From contig OX442321.1 in assembly GCA_949358305.1 (NCBI GenBank), positions 4,365,605 to 4,429,604 of the forward strand: 64,000 nucleotides of DNA, read 5' to 3'. Of the stretch, positions 23,776 to 35,537 are shown one piece after another. The notes below the pieces were generated by a model, which saw nothing but the letters and a program-made list of their open reading frames with translations, did not search any database and was not told the origin of the DNA. Made by a program: the position numbers and the translations under genes. Positions within the stretch are counted from its first letter, which is position 1. Every line of letters starts with the position of its first letter. This DNA is from Strigamia acuminata. Lineage: Eukaryota; Arthropoda; Chilopoda; Geophilomorpha; Linotaeniidae.

Positions 23776-24577
23776 TACAAAGCGAATTTAATAACGCAGA
23801 TGTCGACCAACCATTAATTACCGCGCAATTCATTCGTTATGTCGAGAGAAATTTGTTAAAAGTAGGACAAAAACGGATTAATTTGTTCGGACTACGCAAA
23901 GGGTTTTTATTGGAGGTCATTTCATTCTATTTGGATGATGGAATGGGCTACTACATGCAACAAACCTCATCCTTTCGATTCAGCCCCATCACGTTTCTTT
24001 TTTTCTGAGTGAAAACCGTGCATAAAGTAGATGGTGGAGACGGGAATGGTAAATGGCCCTATTTGACTTTAAATGGGAAATCTATAATAAAGGCCATTCC
24101 TTACAAATCAAATGTCACAGCAGTCTCCCCCCCAACAAAAAACTGCGCAAATGTCATTTCTATATCCAACATTCAACAATATATTTTAGAAAAATAAAAG
24201 ATAATAATAATAACAATAAAAATAAAACTTCTCGACTTAAACTAGCTTAGCATAAGCTAGCTGTGTTCGTACTACATTTATACAAATAGTGCGAACGGGG
24301 TATTAGGCTCGTAAACACAGTAACCAACAAAATCCTGACTATGACGTCACTGTAATGGCGTCCTCAATTCGAAAATAGATCGTTAACACCAAATAACAAA
24401 TGTAAAACGTGGTATTAACTTTATCAATTGTCCTGAATTGTTCGCTGTCCCTCCCCTCACTATTGTGTGTTTGTATTGTTCTTCGCCCTTCCCCACACTG
24501 TTACGTCATTTCCGTCACTCATTGTCATTTCCGGTTTACAATCGCTGTGTGGGGAAATAAACAATTATGATGATTAG

Positions 24578-24951
24578 TTACCATGTTTACATCCAGAAAA
24601 GTTAAAATCTGGATTTTATTTATCCGGATATTTTCTGGTAAATATGTGAATTACCCATAATGCATTTTGATTATCTGGAACAACAAAATGGTTGTCGATC
24701 TATTTCAGCCCTTAAACAAATCAAATTCCGACCCCGGAAGTCGTGTTTTTAGCTCATTTCACATTGTTTTCGGTACTAAGTGTCGTTGGTACGTTGGTCT
24801 AACATTGTTACTACAACGATTCGACGATATTCCGATCGAAGTTTTTAATTTTCGCATGCACGGGTGTTTACATGCAGTTTTCAATGCGCAAATCGCCCAA
24901 AATCTACCGCGTACAACTGGAATTTGCATTTTCACTTATCCACCGATTTGT
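24578..24951. mobile_element. TIR element family F, copy 1 (truncated)
   Basis: Begins ttaccatgtttacatccaga and carries ttatttatccggata, aatgcattttgattatctgg, acaaaatggttgtcgatcta, tttagctcatttcacat and gtgtttacatgcagtttt. The same sequence is found inverted at 38531-39160, with about 80-85 percent similarity judged by eye. Similarity stops after cacttatcc, so the far terminal repeat is missing here. An open frame of about 149 codons starts inside it and runs into the next MELK exon, but the upstream part is the element, not gene sequence. Confidence 0.75.
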
Positions 24952-25008
24952 TCATTGTTGAATTATAATATTCTCACAAAAAATAATTTTTTTATTTTTT
25001 ATTTAAAG

Positions 25009-25112
25009 GCATGCTACAATGTGTCAAGCACATCTTCCACCGACCCTGACATTGTTTTGACAGCGCTGAAGGAAGCCATTTTGAAGAAAGGAATTCCGTG
25101 CAAAGAGAAGGG
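25009..25112 (+). CDS. MELK: MELK exon: KA1 domain, first half
   Basis: A 104-nt exon after the acceptor tttaaag, entered at phase 0 and left at phase 2 at the strong donor GG|gtgagt, encoding 34 residues plus two bases. The peptide contains CYNVSSTSSTDPDIVLTALK and then KKGIPCKEKG. This is the start of a KA1 (kinase-associated 1) domain and aligns with the LHYNVTTT..NPDQLLNEI..ILPKKHV..QKG run of vertebrate MELK. In the family, KA1 folds on the kinase for autoinhibition and binds acidic membrane lipids. The exon lies just downstream of a DNA-transposon copy (24578-24951), about 58 bp from its end. Confidence 0.93.
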
Positions 25113-25689
25113 GTGAGTGAACACACAGAGTGTCAAATGATGATGATCGACTGCAAGTGAGTGATTGGGGAAATGAAATGGCGTAATGATTACGTCACCG
25201 CATGACACGCGACCTTTACACAGATGACTGTGATAAGCTGGAATTGAAAATGGCCTCTAATCCACTTTATCCCTCGCTGAGAGGAGGCTTTTACTTCTAT
25301 TCATATGTTGCTCCTCGAGTCCATTGGCTCACCACTTTTTCAGCCCATTCATCAACCCCCTCCCTCAGCCTCCACATCCCCCTTTATACACACCCCTTCA
25401 TCTTTTTTTCTCTTCTTCTTCTTCTTCCCCCTTTTCAAATCTACAATCCAAAAAGTCGTTTCTTTTTCCCTTCTTGCAGCTAAAGGACACATTTATTTGT
25501 GCAGAAGTTATTATCATGATAGGCGCTTTGCATGGTTCGGGCCTAACCTCGGTCCAAGGTGGCCACTAAAGGCCAGGGGTTCTGGAGGAAAATCAGAAAA
25601 GTGGAGGTGGAAAACGGGGTTGGATTAAGGGGGGAAGATGCCCCCGATTTTAAAGGACTACTGGTGCACAGGAGACTGAAAAAAAAACA

Positions 25690-26360
25690 TTTTTTCAGAT
25701 AAAGATGCATTATTTCACTGGAAAATGCATTTTTTTCTCATGAAAATGCATTTTTTTCTCATAAAAATGCATTTTTTTCTCATGAAAATGCATTTTTTTT
25801 CTCATGAAAATGCATTTTTTTCTCATGAAAATGCATTTTTTTCTCATAAAAATGCATTTTTTTTCTCATGAAAATGCATTATTTCACTGGAAAATGCGTT
25901 ATTTCACTGGAAAATGCGTTATTTCACTGGAAAATGCATTATTTCACTGCATTATTTTACTGGAAAATGCATTATTTTACTGGAAAATGCATTATTTCAC
26001 TGCATTATTTCACTGGAAAATGCATTATTTTACTGGAAAATGCATTATTTCACTGCATTATTTCACTGGAAAATGCATTATTTTACTGGAAAATGCATTA
26101 TTTCACGGGAAAATGCATTATTTCACTGGAAAATGCATTATTTCACTGGAAAATGCATTATTTCACTGGAAAATGAATTATTTCACTGCATTATTTCACT
26201 GGAAAATGGATTATTTCACTGGAAAATGCATTATTTTTCTGGAAAATGCATCGTTTTGTGCAAAATGCATTATTTCATCGGAAAATGCATCGTTTTGCAC
26301 AAAAATGCAATTTTTTTCAGCTCAAAATGAATTTATTTTCCATAAAAATGCATTTTTCTG
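25690..26360. repeat. 20-21-bp minisatellite (tggaaaatgcattatttcac)
   Basis: Two adjoining subfamilies: about eight copies of a 21-bp unit (tgcatttttttctcatgaaa) at 25720-25880, then about 20 copies of a 20-bp unit (tggaaaatgcattatttcac) to 26300, some with an extra 10-bp half-unit (tgcattatttcactgcatta). The half-unit slippage steps equal half the unit. Long frames (up to 202 codons, HYFTGKCIISLENALF-like) are artefacts. Confidence 0.9.
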
Positions 26361-26984
26361 CTTTTTTAAAAATTATCCATTTCCTGTGCAGAAACAGCGA
26401 TGTACCAGTTAACTAAACGTTTCACGCGAATAGTGCGCGGGTGCACTAACCATCGGGACTTAAACGATATTTCTAATAGGTAGTTCTAAATCATGTTCGT
26501 GCTTAGTTTTTGTTCTGATTGTTTATTTCCGGATGTGCGCAAATAATTTCTTTCTTTAACTGTCAGAGGGCGCCACTCTAGTGGTCACGGTAGCCTGCTT
26601 AAAATGTTGTGGTCATTTGGAGCCTGCTCGAAGAGGGAGAAAGAGATGAAAGAGAAGGACGAGGGGGTGTAGCAGTTCACCTTTTGTTCGGCTCTAAAGC
26701 CGGGGTCAGTTTCGACCACAATGACCAATGTTTGCTCTACTTTGAAGTGTTTGCGAGTTTTATTATGGACGCCGTTTTGAGTCAACAATCTCGAAAAGTC
26801 AACAATTTTTTCCACCCGTTCCTTTCTCGTCACAATTAATGCTAAGTTGTTTGGACGTTAAAGGCAAAGTGCACAACAACGCGTATAAATCCCTCGACCC
26901 AAACAGGAAGTGACGCCATTTTGGCCCCTGTCCCAGGGTTGCGTCAATTTATTGTTTTTAAATGTTTGTTTTTAATGTTTTGAT

Positions 26985-27725
26985 GGTGTTTGGAGGGGCC
27001 CCCATATCACAAAATTGATTGTTTTTAGTGGTAAAAATGAGTTTGGGCCTCGGGCCCTTATTCGAGGGCCCCAATAATTTTTTTAAATGTTTATTTTAAA
27101 TTTTTTTGATGTTTTTGGGGCGGCCCGTACTACTAAATTGAAAGTTTTGTGATTTAAAATGAATCGAAATTGAGTTGGGGCCCCATTTGGGTACCAGGGC
27201 CCCACTAATTTGTTTTCATTATTTTTTTAAAAAAATTTATTTTTCTGTTTTTATTTTATTTTTCGTTGGGGGCGAATGTTTCTGTAGGTAAAATGGTATT
27301 GGGGGGGGGCCCAGTTGGGGCCCATTTGGGTCCCAGGGCCCCACTAATTTGTTTTCATTATTTTTTAAATATTTTTTTTCTGTTTTAATTTTATTTTTCG
27401 TTAGGGGCGAATGTTTTTGTAGGTAAAATGGTATTGGGGGCCCAGTTGGGGCCCAGGGCCCCACCATTTTTATTATTATTATTATTTTTTAAATTTTGTT
27501 TTAACATTTTGAGGTTTTTTAGTCAGGGGGCCCGCACCACTAAATTGAATGTTTTTGTATAAGTAAAAAAAAATCCAGATGAGTTGGGGCCCCAATTGGG
27601 GCCCCAGGGCCCCACTAATTTATGTTAGTTAATTTCTTTTAAAAAAATATTTGTTTCTTTTATGTTTTTTATTTTTTTTTATGGGGGCCCGCGAAATTTT
27701 GGGGCCCCGGGCCCCGCGAAATCTC
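26985..27725. repeat. Diverged GGGGCCC-rich tandem repeat
   Basis: Units of roughly 100-140 bp combine ggggcccaattggggcccca-like GC-rich blocks, ccactaatttgttttcatta and an A/T-rich block ending in tttttcgtt or taaattgaatgtttttgt. The two copies at 27225-27360 and 27360-27470 share ggggcgaatgtttctgtagg, aaatggtattggggg and cccagttggggccca. GC-rich and AT-rich segments alternate, unlike all other arrays here. Not coding. Confidence 0.75.
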
Positions 27726-28639
27726 AATTTTGGCGAGGATTTTGAATGCACGTAATAACTGCGAGTGGAATTTAGTGTTCACGAATCGTGATTATAAAGT
27801 TGAGCTGGTATAGTGGTCAACCTGTGATTAGCGCTGATAGCCATCGTGGCCTCTTTGAGTGCTTTTCACCCTGTAGGGTAAAAGGGTTATTCGAGTGCAC
27901 TCTTTAATTCATCCCTATGCAAATGATTCATAAATCCTCACTCCCAATATTTGGTCAGTGCTTTGAGTGACAGAGACCACCTTCCATTCACACCCCCCAC
28001 CTCCCCCCCAGCTTTCCTCTGGTGATAAACTCTGGAAATAATGTGAGATATGCATCGCAAATAATGATGGTTGTTGGTGGTTTGAACAATGTTGCAATTT
28101 TGGTGTTTTATGGGTGCAAAGAGTTGTGACTGGACTCGATGATGATGATGGACGTGATCAAGCTGAGGTGATTTTTTTTTGGAGGGGGTGGTGGGGGGTG
28201 GGTGTGTGGTATTGTAGAGTTGAGTTCGCAAACATGTCCCACGTGTCTGCTTGTATTTTGAGTCAATTAATCACCACCCTAGAGTTGGGAGTGGGGGCAA
28301 CAAGGGTGGCATTAATGTTTCTATCCGAGCCTCATGGCTCACTTAGTATGCTAATGACAAAGCCATTTTATTATTGAACGGCGCAGGTTTAGGTCTCCAT
28401 ACGGGGCAGGCCAAGTGTAATGTGCAAATCAAAGGGGCTCATGTGGGAGAACGTTTTAATCAGCCGGATAATGACGGATGACTAAATTAAAAGTTGGATT
28501 ATGTGGTGGATTTTTTGGGGGGGGTTTTGGGAAGAAATGTTGGGTTTTTGGGTGTTTAGGGGTTTTGGGAGGTAAATTTTGGATTTTTTGGGATTTTTTG
28601 GTAGGGAAATGTTTTGTTTTTCGGGTTTTTGGGAAGCAA

Positions 28640-29265
28640 ATTTTGAATTTTTTGGGAGAAAAGTATTGAATTTTTGTGATTTTTGGCAACAAAATATTGA
28701 ATTTTTTTGATTTTTGGGAACAAAATATTGAAATTTTGGGAATTTTCGACCAAAATATTGAAATTTTGGGAATTTTCGACCAAAATATTGAAATTTTGGG
28801 AATTTTCGACCAAAAAAATCAAATTTTGGTAATTTTAGACAAAAATATTGAAATTTTGGGAATTTTCGACCAAAATATTGAAATTTTGGGAATTTTTGAC
28901 CAAAAAAAATCAAAGTTTGGTAATTTTCGACCAAAATATTGTTATTTTGGGAATTTTCGACCAAAATATTAAAATTTTCAAAAATTTCGACCAAATTATT
29001 GAAATTTTGGGAATTTTCGACCAAAATATTAAAATTTTCAAAATTTTCGACCAAATTATTGAAATTTTGGGAATTTTCGACCAAATTATTGAAATTTTGG
29101 GAATTTTCGACCAAAATATTGAAATTTTGGCAATTTTCGACCAAAATATTGAAATTTTTAAAATTTTCGACCAAAATTTTGAAATTTTCAAAATTTTTGA
29201 CCAAAATATTAAATTTTTCAAAATTGTATACCAAAATATTGAATTTTTCGAATTTTGAATCGTGA
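28640..29265. repeat. 30-bp minisatellite (gaccaaaatattgaaatttt)
   Basis: About 20 copies of a 30-bp unit: gaccaaaatattgaaatttt followed by gggaattttc. Variants have ttaaaattttc or aaattatt. Because the unit is a multiple of three, open frames of up to 262 codons (NFNILVENSQ-type on the - strand, FDQNIEILGI-type on the + strand) run through; they are repeat artefacts. A distinct degenerate g-rich leader (28500-28640) precedes the array. Confidence 0.9.
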
Positions 29266-31257
29266 CCCAAACTTTATAAAAATTAAACTCAATCAATTGT
29301 CACACAACCTGGATGAAAACCATCATAACAATGGCGAAGCACAAACAACCTTTTAGCTAGCACATTATTCTTAATTGTGGCACCGAATCCTCTCCCTACA
29401 CAAAAATAAACCAAACCCCACCTAAAACCTCCACCAAAAATTCAAACCAAAAACAACCACAATTTCACAGACCCACCGTTCGAAACCACGAGCACATTTC
29501 CAGCCAGGGTACACTCTACCACAATTAAGAATAATATTGGTGCGCCCCGCCGCCCAAGTCAACAACCTTCCAAAAACACAAAACCCAAATCATCCCCTCG
29601 CAAATTTTCCAAAATCTATTTTTCTCCGTCTTATAATAAAATAAAAAAAATAAAAAAATGTCGATATAGGTTTAGTGTCGACCAGGGAGAGAAAATGGCG
29701 CAATATCCATTGCAAGTTGTCGTTGTAGCCATAATCATGATGCGGTTTTGTAGCAATGACGCTCAGGTGCCATTTTCCAGAGCCATCCAATCAATGTGTG
29801 GGACATTGAACGACTCCATCTTCAAGTTAAAGGCCCATCGTGGTGTTTGCGACTGCATACAGATGGCGCGGTTTGTTGACGCCCACCCTCCGCCTTTGTC
29901 CCTAAGTTTGCTTTTTGCTGTTGCTGTTTGGCGAAAGTCGAGTCGGATTTAATTAAAACGCTCCGGTCTTAATGAGGCCCCTTGTGGCGGTGGAGAAAGT
30001 TAATTGTAAGACGAGGAAGTGCGACGAGGAACCAATAAAATGTTTGGTGCTAATTCAAATTAGTCGAGGGGCCGTGTGCGTGTCGTCACGTGTTGGCATG
30101 AAAGGGCCGCGAAGAAAATATTTTATTTTTAAAAAAATTTAAAAAATTATTATAATTTTTTTTTTTTTTTTTTTTTAATAGGTCGAGCAACTCGGGCCTA
30201 ATTTGTTCGTGAGTGTAAATCAGGTTCTTCTTACACGGGCTGTTATCAAACGCTAATTAACCCGTTCATTACCGAGTTAATGGAGCACGAGTTGTGGCTG
30301 CGAATAGTGATTATGTGGCGCTTGCAGTGTTGTTGACAATTTATCTGATAAGAGTTTGAAAGTTGCATAAGAATCGGTTGATTTCTGGACACAAAAGGGA
30401 CTTGTTGGGTCCCTGCTGAGTTTTTTACTGGTATGGTCCATTAAATCGACGATTTCCAAGTGACCGAAAGCCGTGCAGTGGATGAAAACAAGTGGACAAT
30501 GGAGGAATGTGCGCGATTTATGGATCGTGGGAGGGAAGGAAAGGGCAAAAAGTTGGTGTTTATGTGGAGATTAAGGTTGGAGGGTTTTTTTTTTTCGTCT
30601 GGTCATTTTGTCTCCTGAGTGATGGCGGGTTTTGATTGCTTTTTTCAAGGGTGGGGGGTGGGGGGGGAGGGTTTATTTATGTGTTTGTCGATACTTAAAA
30701 TCAGTAGCTGCATTCAAAAACTCTAAAACGTATGCAAAACTCGTTTCGTGTTTGTACGTGACGTCATTCCATGTTTGTTACTTGTTGTCATCCCAGAATA
30801 CAGTGCGGGTGTTTATTATGTGGCGCCGTTGGTGGCTAAACCATCTGATGGTGGATATGTGTCCATGTTATATTTGGTTCATGGTAATACTCGTGTATCG
30901 GGACTTTACAAGTAAAATGGCGTTGTAATGAAAAACGGTAAATGGAAATGTTGGATTTTTTTAAATTTAATTAGTTTCATTTGAATGGGTTTGACATATA
31001 TTATTGGGCTTTAAGAGAGTTTAAAGGGCACACATAAAGGTATATTTGGACTTTAGAGTGCCCTTGAAGATCTAATTTTGTCGAGGTAATTTTAGATTTT
31101 GGACTGGGTGCCCATTGATAGGAAAACTGACAACAATAGTGACCACTTTTGTAATGGATTTGGAGATGGAGTATTTTTTCATTTGGAGTATTCAAGTCCA
31201 TTATGGAGATTACAGCACCATCTTGGACTCTAATCTGGAAGATGCCTATGGATATTA

Positions 31258-31441
31258 CAGTCGAAACTCTTTATGACGAATCGCGATATAACGAATTATC
31301 GATATAACGAATACCTAAAAATGGCTGGTTTGGTTGGCTGGCCGTAGAACGCCGTGTTAAAAATTTTCGGCATAACGAACTCTCGTTATAACGAATTGAT
31401 TTTTTGGGTCCCTTGCAATTCGTTATAAAGAGTTTCGACTA
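31258..31441. mobile_element. pogo/Tigger-like MITE, copy 4 (184 bp)
   Basis: Ends cagtcgaaactctttatgac on the left and inverted gttataaagagtttcgacta on the right. TA precedes the left end; the right flank is TT, so one base has mutated. The interior has taaaaatggctggtttggtt and tagaacgccgtgtta, matching copies 1-3. Confidence 0.88.
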
Positions 31442-31530
31442 TTTAAAAGTGCAGCGCAAAGCAACTTTAAATCCAACATTGGTTATGGGCCGCCAAAATT
31501 TCTGGTTGAATAAACGAAACGGCTCAGACT

Positions 31531-31611
31531 CCGGGGATTCTCGAACCAGGAGTCGAGCCAAGATCCCCCGTTTGTCGGACAGGTGCTCTCCCAATTAAGC
31601 TACCCGGGACT
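31531..31611 (-). other. Degenerate tRNA-like sequence (tRNA pseudogene or SINE head)
   Basis: On the - strand, an A-box-like word tagcttaattggg (31590-31602) is followed at tRNA-like spacing by a B-box-like word ggttcgagaatcc (31535-31547). Between them lie agagc, an anticodon-stem-like cctgt/acggg around ccgacaa, and an extended variable region. The T-loop has two extra bases compared with the tRNA standard, base 33 is C rather than U, and the acceptor arms pair poorly. It is not a functional tRNA. It could be a tRNA-derived SINE head or an old tRNA pseudogene. No A-rich tail is evident. Confidence 0.5.
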
Positions 31612-33416
31612 CCAACAGAATCACGAACCGAAACGCTCTTATACAACTAAACTGACGTGTTCAAAGAACGTAGCCACTTAAAATTCACAATGACCATGGG
31701 TTTTTGTAATACTACATAGGTTTTTTCAATGCAGGAACTTCATGGTAATATATTGAGAAAATTCACGACCGTAGACCGTTCAAAGTCCAAACAGTACGTG
31801 CCATATTTTTTATAATCGGATAATTGAAAACCCGATTCTATAATCCACGTGTGGGGTTGATTCTTTGGATTTTGACCTAATTTTAACACGTTTCTGTCGG
31901 TCATATTGAAATCGAACTAGTTAATCTAACTTTACAGTTAAAAACCGATCTTATAATCAAGTTTTTATAATCGCTTTTTTGCGATTTCGAATTGAACGCA
32001 CAGAGTATAATTTGTATAATCTGTCAGCTTTGAATGGCCATTACTTTAGATTTATCTCCCATTAACACTACAAGTTCTTTAATGACATTTGTATCTTCAT
32101 TCTCGGCCCAATTTTTATTAATGATCCCAAAATGACTAATAGAACTGGTAATTCCTATTGCCACTGGGAGACACTTCCATTTAACAATAAACGAGCCGCT
32201 AAAACACCTTAATACGTCTTTCGATATTCGGTATCGGCGATATTTCAAAATATAGATCTAATTTTGTACGTTTGTCTTCAATTCCCAATTAGAAAATGGA
32301 AAGACAGAAATAAAATGGCGTGTGCCATTTTTTTTGGCAAGGTGTTCCGCCACTCTTCGACGTGTGCCCTTTGTTGACAGAATGCAAAATTGAGATGCAA
32401 ACCTACTGGGAGTTTCCACCCGTCTGCAATTACCATCCGAGCATTGCATCCTGGCTCGATCGTCAAAGGGCAGTGGTTTTAATGCCCTTTGTAAATGGCA
32501 CCATGTGTTAACAACTTTATTTATTTCTCCCAGAAGTAACAGCTTTGGTTAACTGCTCATTTGGTTGAAAAGAAGCCGTAAGAAGGGCTTTTTAAAGGTG
32601 CCTTTAGGTGCCCTTTGTGGCCAATGGAGCGCGGCTTTGACATGCGTGTTGTCGGTGCAGCAACTTCTTTTTTTCTTTCTCTTTTCTCTTTTTTCCTCTT
32701 TTTTTCTTTGTAAAGCAGCAGTGGTTGAGTTTGGTTCAAGTTAGTTGCCTTCCCAAGTGGCTGTGACAGCTCATGTTTCCTTGTGTCTCCAACCGTAGCT
32801 CTATTAGGGTGTCTCGGTCGACTGTAAGTTCTCTACGCCATTTTCTACAGAACACTGTCTTGTGTGTCAGCAGCGGAGACTTATTTTCCTTGCTGCTAAG
32901 TGTGAAAGTATGACGTCTTTTCGTAGTTAGCTTTCCGTAACGCTAGCGATGATGAATAGCGGCAACCCTGAATTTTTGTTTGGCTTTTCAAATAGGGGAG
33001 AGAAGGGGAGGGGGAAGGGAAGAAGAAAATTCGGCGGGGTGGGACAGGGAGGGCGATGCGTTTTTAAACGATTCCCATTTTTTTTTTAATTTTTTTTTTT
33101 TGGAAAAAACTGAAAATGCCATATGCAGCCGTTTGGGAAATATATCTGTGTAATTTTTTAGGCTTAAACACTGATTTTGGGGGTCAATTTTGGGTTTTGA
33201 GTGGATGTTTGTGTGGAATTTGATTTTTGGGTTGAAGAAGAATTGGAATTTTGTTATTAATCACCTGTTTTTGTGCTTGAACACGAGTAAATGGCATTGG
33301 GTCACGTCAGTTTTGGATGGTTGACTCCTTGTGTGATGACAAAACCATCTGCCATCTACCACCGGTTGAGTTTTCTGTGGTTTTCCCAGTTTTCGGTGCA
33401 AATGCAATGTGGCGAC

Positions 33417-33570
33417 AATAGCCAATAGCGGTTGCGGAAGAGATAAGTCAGTTTTATAAGTCAAAGAAGTGGTTTCAATTTCGCTTAATCTTAATCCTCA
33501 TATTTGAATTCTTTCAAGTCGACTTCTCAACGTCGCACGTTGTTTGGAGAAGTCATTTCAGACGAATTCA
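33417..33570 (+). repeat. Dispersed repeat family E, copy 2
   Basis: Matches 16619-16795: ggttgcggaagagataagtc, ataagtcaaagaagtgg, tttgaattctttcaagtcga, gtcatttcagacgaatt. It lacks the roughly 20-bp block gatgtaaaaaatgtcatatc of the other copy and carries cgtcgcacgttg in its place. Confidence 0.75.
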
Positions 33571-35537
33571 AGAGTTTCTAAAAGTTAGAAAGTTAGGCAT
33601 AGATCTTGGCCTTGTGATTTTGTATTTAGAAGCAAAGATACAAAAGATAGTTATGTAGATAAGTGGTTCAAGTGTGAATTCCACTTTTGACGATTCTAAA
33701 TTATTCGTCACTTAAGGCCTTTCGCTTTTGCGATCATCCCCAGTGGTGTGCTTTATTCAATCACGATGTCTACACAATGGGAAGGGCGCACATTTTAACT
33801 TCGACATCGTGTATTGCATTAAATTGAACCCTTTTTAGACTTGTAAATTCGTTTCCTTATATTTGACTATTAAACACCAATTGAAAAGAACGCTTCCAGA
33901 AGGACATCTGGTGTTTTCCTCCATTCAAACCCACCATATGTCGAGTTATGGTTATTTCCTCGCAGTTTTTTGCCTTCCGAGTACTGTTGGATAATATATT
34001 ACACATAAATTGGATTGCTAATACTTCAGCAATGTATTTTATCGGCTCTTATGCAAAGATACGGTATTCTTGGTGTCTCAGCCGCGGCTACTATTCGAAG
34101 GCGACTCTTAATCGGTAAAATACGGTAACTTAAATACGAAAGAGAATTTTTTTAATTTTAGTTGTGTGCGAGGAATGTGGTGAGTCGAGGGAATTCTCTG
34201 GTGTAAAGATGGGTTTTTGAAGATATGTTTGACGGGGATCCTTGTGAATTTAGTTGGCGTTGGGCGCCAGTTTGTCGTGGGTTGGCGTCTGCGCATTGTG
34301 CGCCGGGCCGTGGGGGGAAAAGAGAATGGGTGCCTCTTGACTGCTGGCCATGGGGTCTTCTGTCCCTTTTGTGGGGTAATGAAGCTAGGATCCATTGAGT
34401 CGACTCTCTTCAACTCACTCTGAACATGAGTGTGGTGTATGGTGGTGCTCTTTTACACAGTGGAGGGGTGGGGAAGGGAGAAGGGTGAAAGAGCAGCTTT
34501 TGGGCCAATCGCATGGCATGTTGTGTGATGTATGGCGGTGCAAGTTAAGAGTGAGGTGTGCGCGTTTGGCCGTCACCCTCCTGCTAGCTGCGTTTTGTTA
34601 ATTGACCAATCGTAGTCGCTGCAAATGGACTCAACGCCAGGGCCTTTATGAACCTCTCTTTAAAAAGAATGATGAAGTGGGGCTGAGGGCAGCGAGAAGG
34701 AGAAGGGGAGAAAATTGAACACAATAGAGTGAGAGAAATGGAGACTCGCAGAGGTGGCTGAATGGAAGTCGACGTTTGATAATGGTGGTTTGTGTGCCGG
34801 GAAAGGAGGAAAAAAAGTGTAAATAAATAAATGAAATGTTGCTTTTTTGCATTTTGTTGGAGTCGGGACTTGGGAAGTCGAAAACTGCGACTCTCGGAGT
34901 CAATCAAATTAATATTTATATCTTTTCTGCACTTTGCACAGTTTGTCTACTAGGTGGCGTAAAAATCCATTGAGATTCAATGACATCAATCGTGACTCGG
35001 TCTCTCGTCTTACCCTAACAACAGTATTAAAAGATAGGCCAAGCAAATTAACTCAGTTGCTATGTAACAAATGTTGTTTATTAAAAATGAAGATGAGTGA
35101 ATGAATATATGAAAGTTTCCATTGCATGTTTGACTCTTCACATATCTCGCACCAGATAAGACGAGGTTAAGAAGCAGGAGTGAAATCCTAGCACGGGTGC
35201 GTCTTAGAATCGCAGATTTGTACAAATTTTTATAAATTTTTCTTGTTGGTATAGTTTGCGCTTACAATCTTTGTCCAAGGTTCGGCTGGAGCGGTTGAAA
35301 GGGGTTTTAAGAGGAATCGGGTAATTGGTTTGCTCTTAAGTTTTTACGGAGATGTCTCTGGTGTGTGCTCGTAAAATGTGCATTTGAATTTTTATCGATT
35401 TTTTGGTTGGTTATGGAGGGATAGATAAAGAGACGTCGTTGAGTTTATAACTGCAGAAAGCGAACTCTCTTTGGATGAATTTGGTTTTCGACATTTGCTG
35501 CCCTATTTGTGTTTGTTGTTGGCTTTTGTTGCCAACA

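Larger units (their letters stand above)
5334..25008 (+). other. MELK intron, ~19.7 kb
   Basis: This long intron separates the pre-KA1 helix exon from the first KA1 exon; both junctions are phase 0. It holds the pogo-like MITEs, hAT-like MITEs, foldback elements and minisatellites listed separately. I read the unlisted parts (about 5920-7140, 9800-10860, 10960-12250, 12310-15020, 15430-16610, 17340-18600, 19150-19900, 22270-23200, 23780-24570) and recognised no exon, tRNA or other gene. Positions 9960-10370 are strikingly pyrimidine-rich on the + strand. Positions 13430-13700 and 14490-14900 are A/T-rich low-complexity sequence. Confidence 0.7.

Noticed and set aside
24667-25116. 149-codon open frame as an independent gene
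   Set aside because: Its first two thirds are a DNA-transposon copy also found inverted at 38531-39160. Only the last 35 codons are the MELK KA1 exon after a clear splice acceptor.
25804-26412. 202-codon and overlapping open frames (HYFTGKCI-type)
   Set aside because: Products of the 20-21-bp minisatellite in a MELK intron.
28482-29270. 262-codon open frame on the - strand and several overlapping frames on both strands
   Set aside because: The 30-bp repeat unit is a multiple of three, so all frames lacking a stop in one unit stay open. Asn/Phe/Ile-rich repetitive peptides on both strands are artefacts.
31531-31611. Functional tRNA gene
   Set aside because: T-loop and acceptor stem do not fit, base 33 is not U and the B box is interrupted, so only a tRNA-like remnant is reported.
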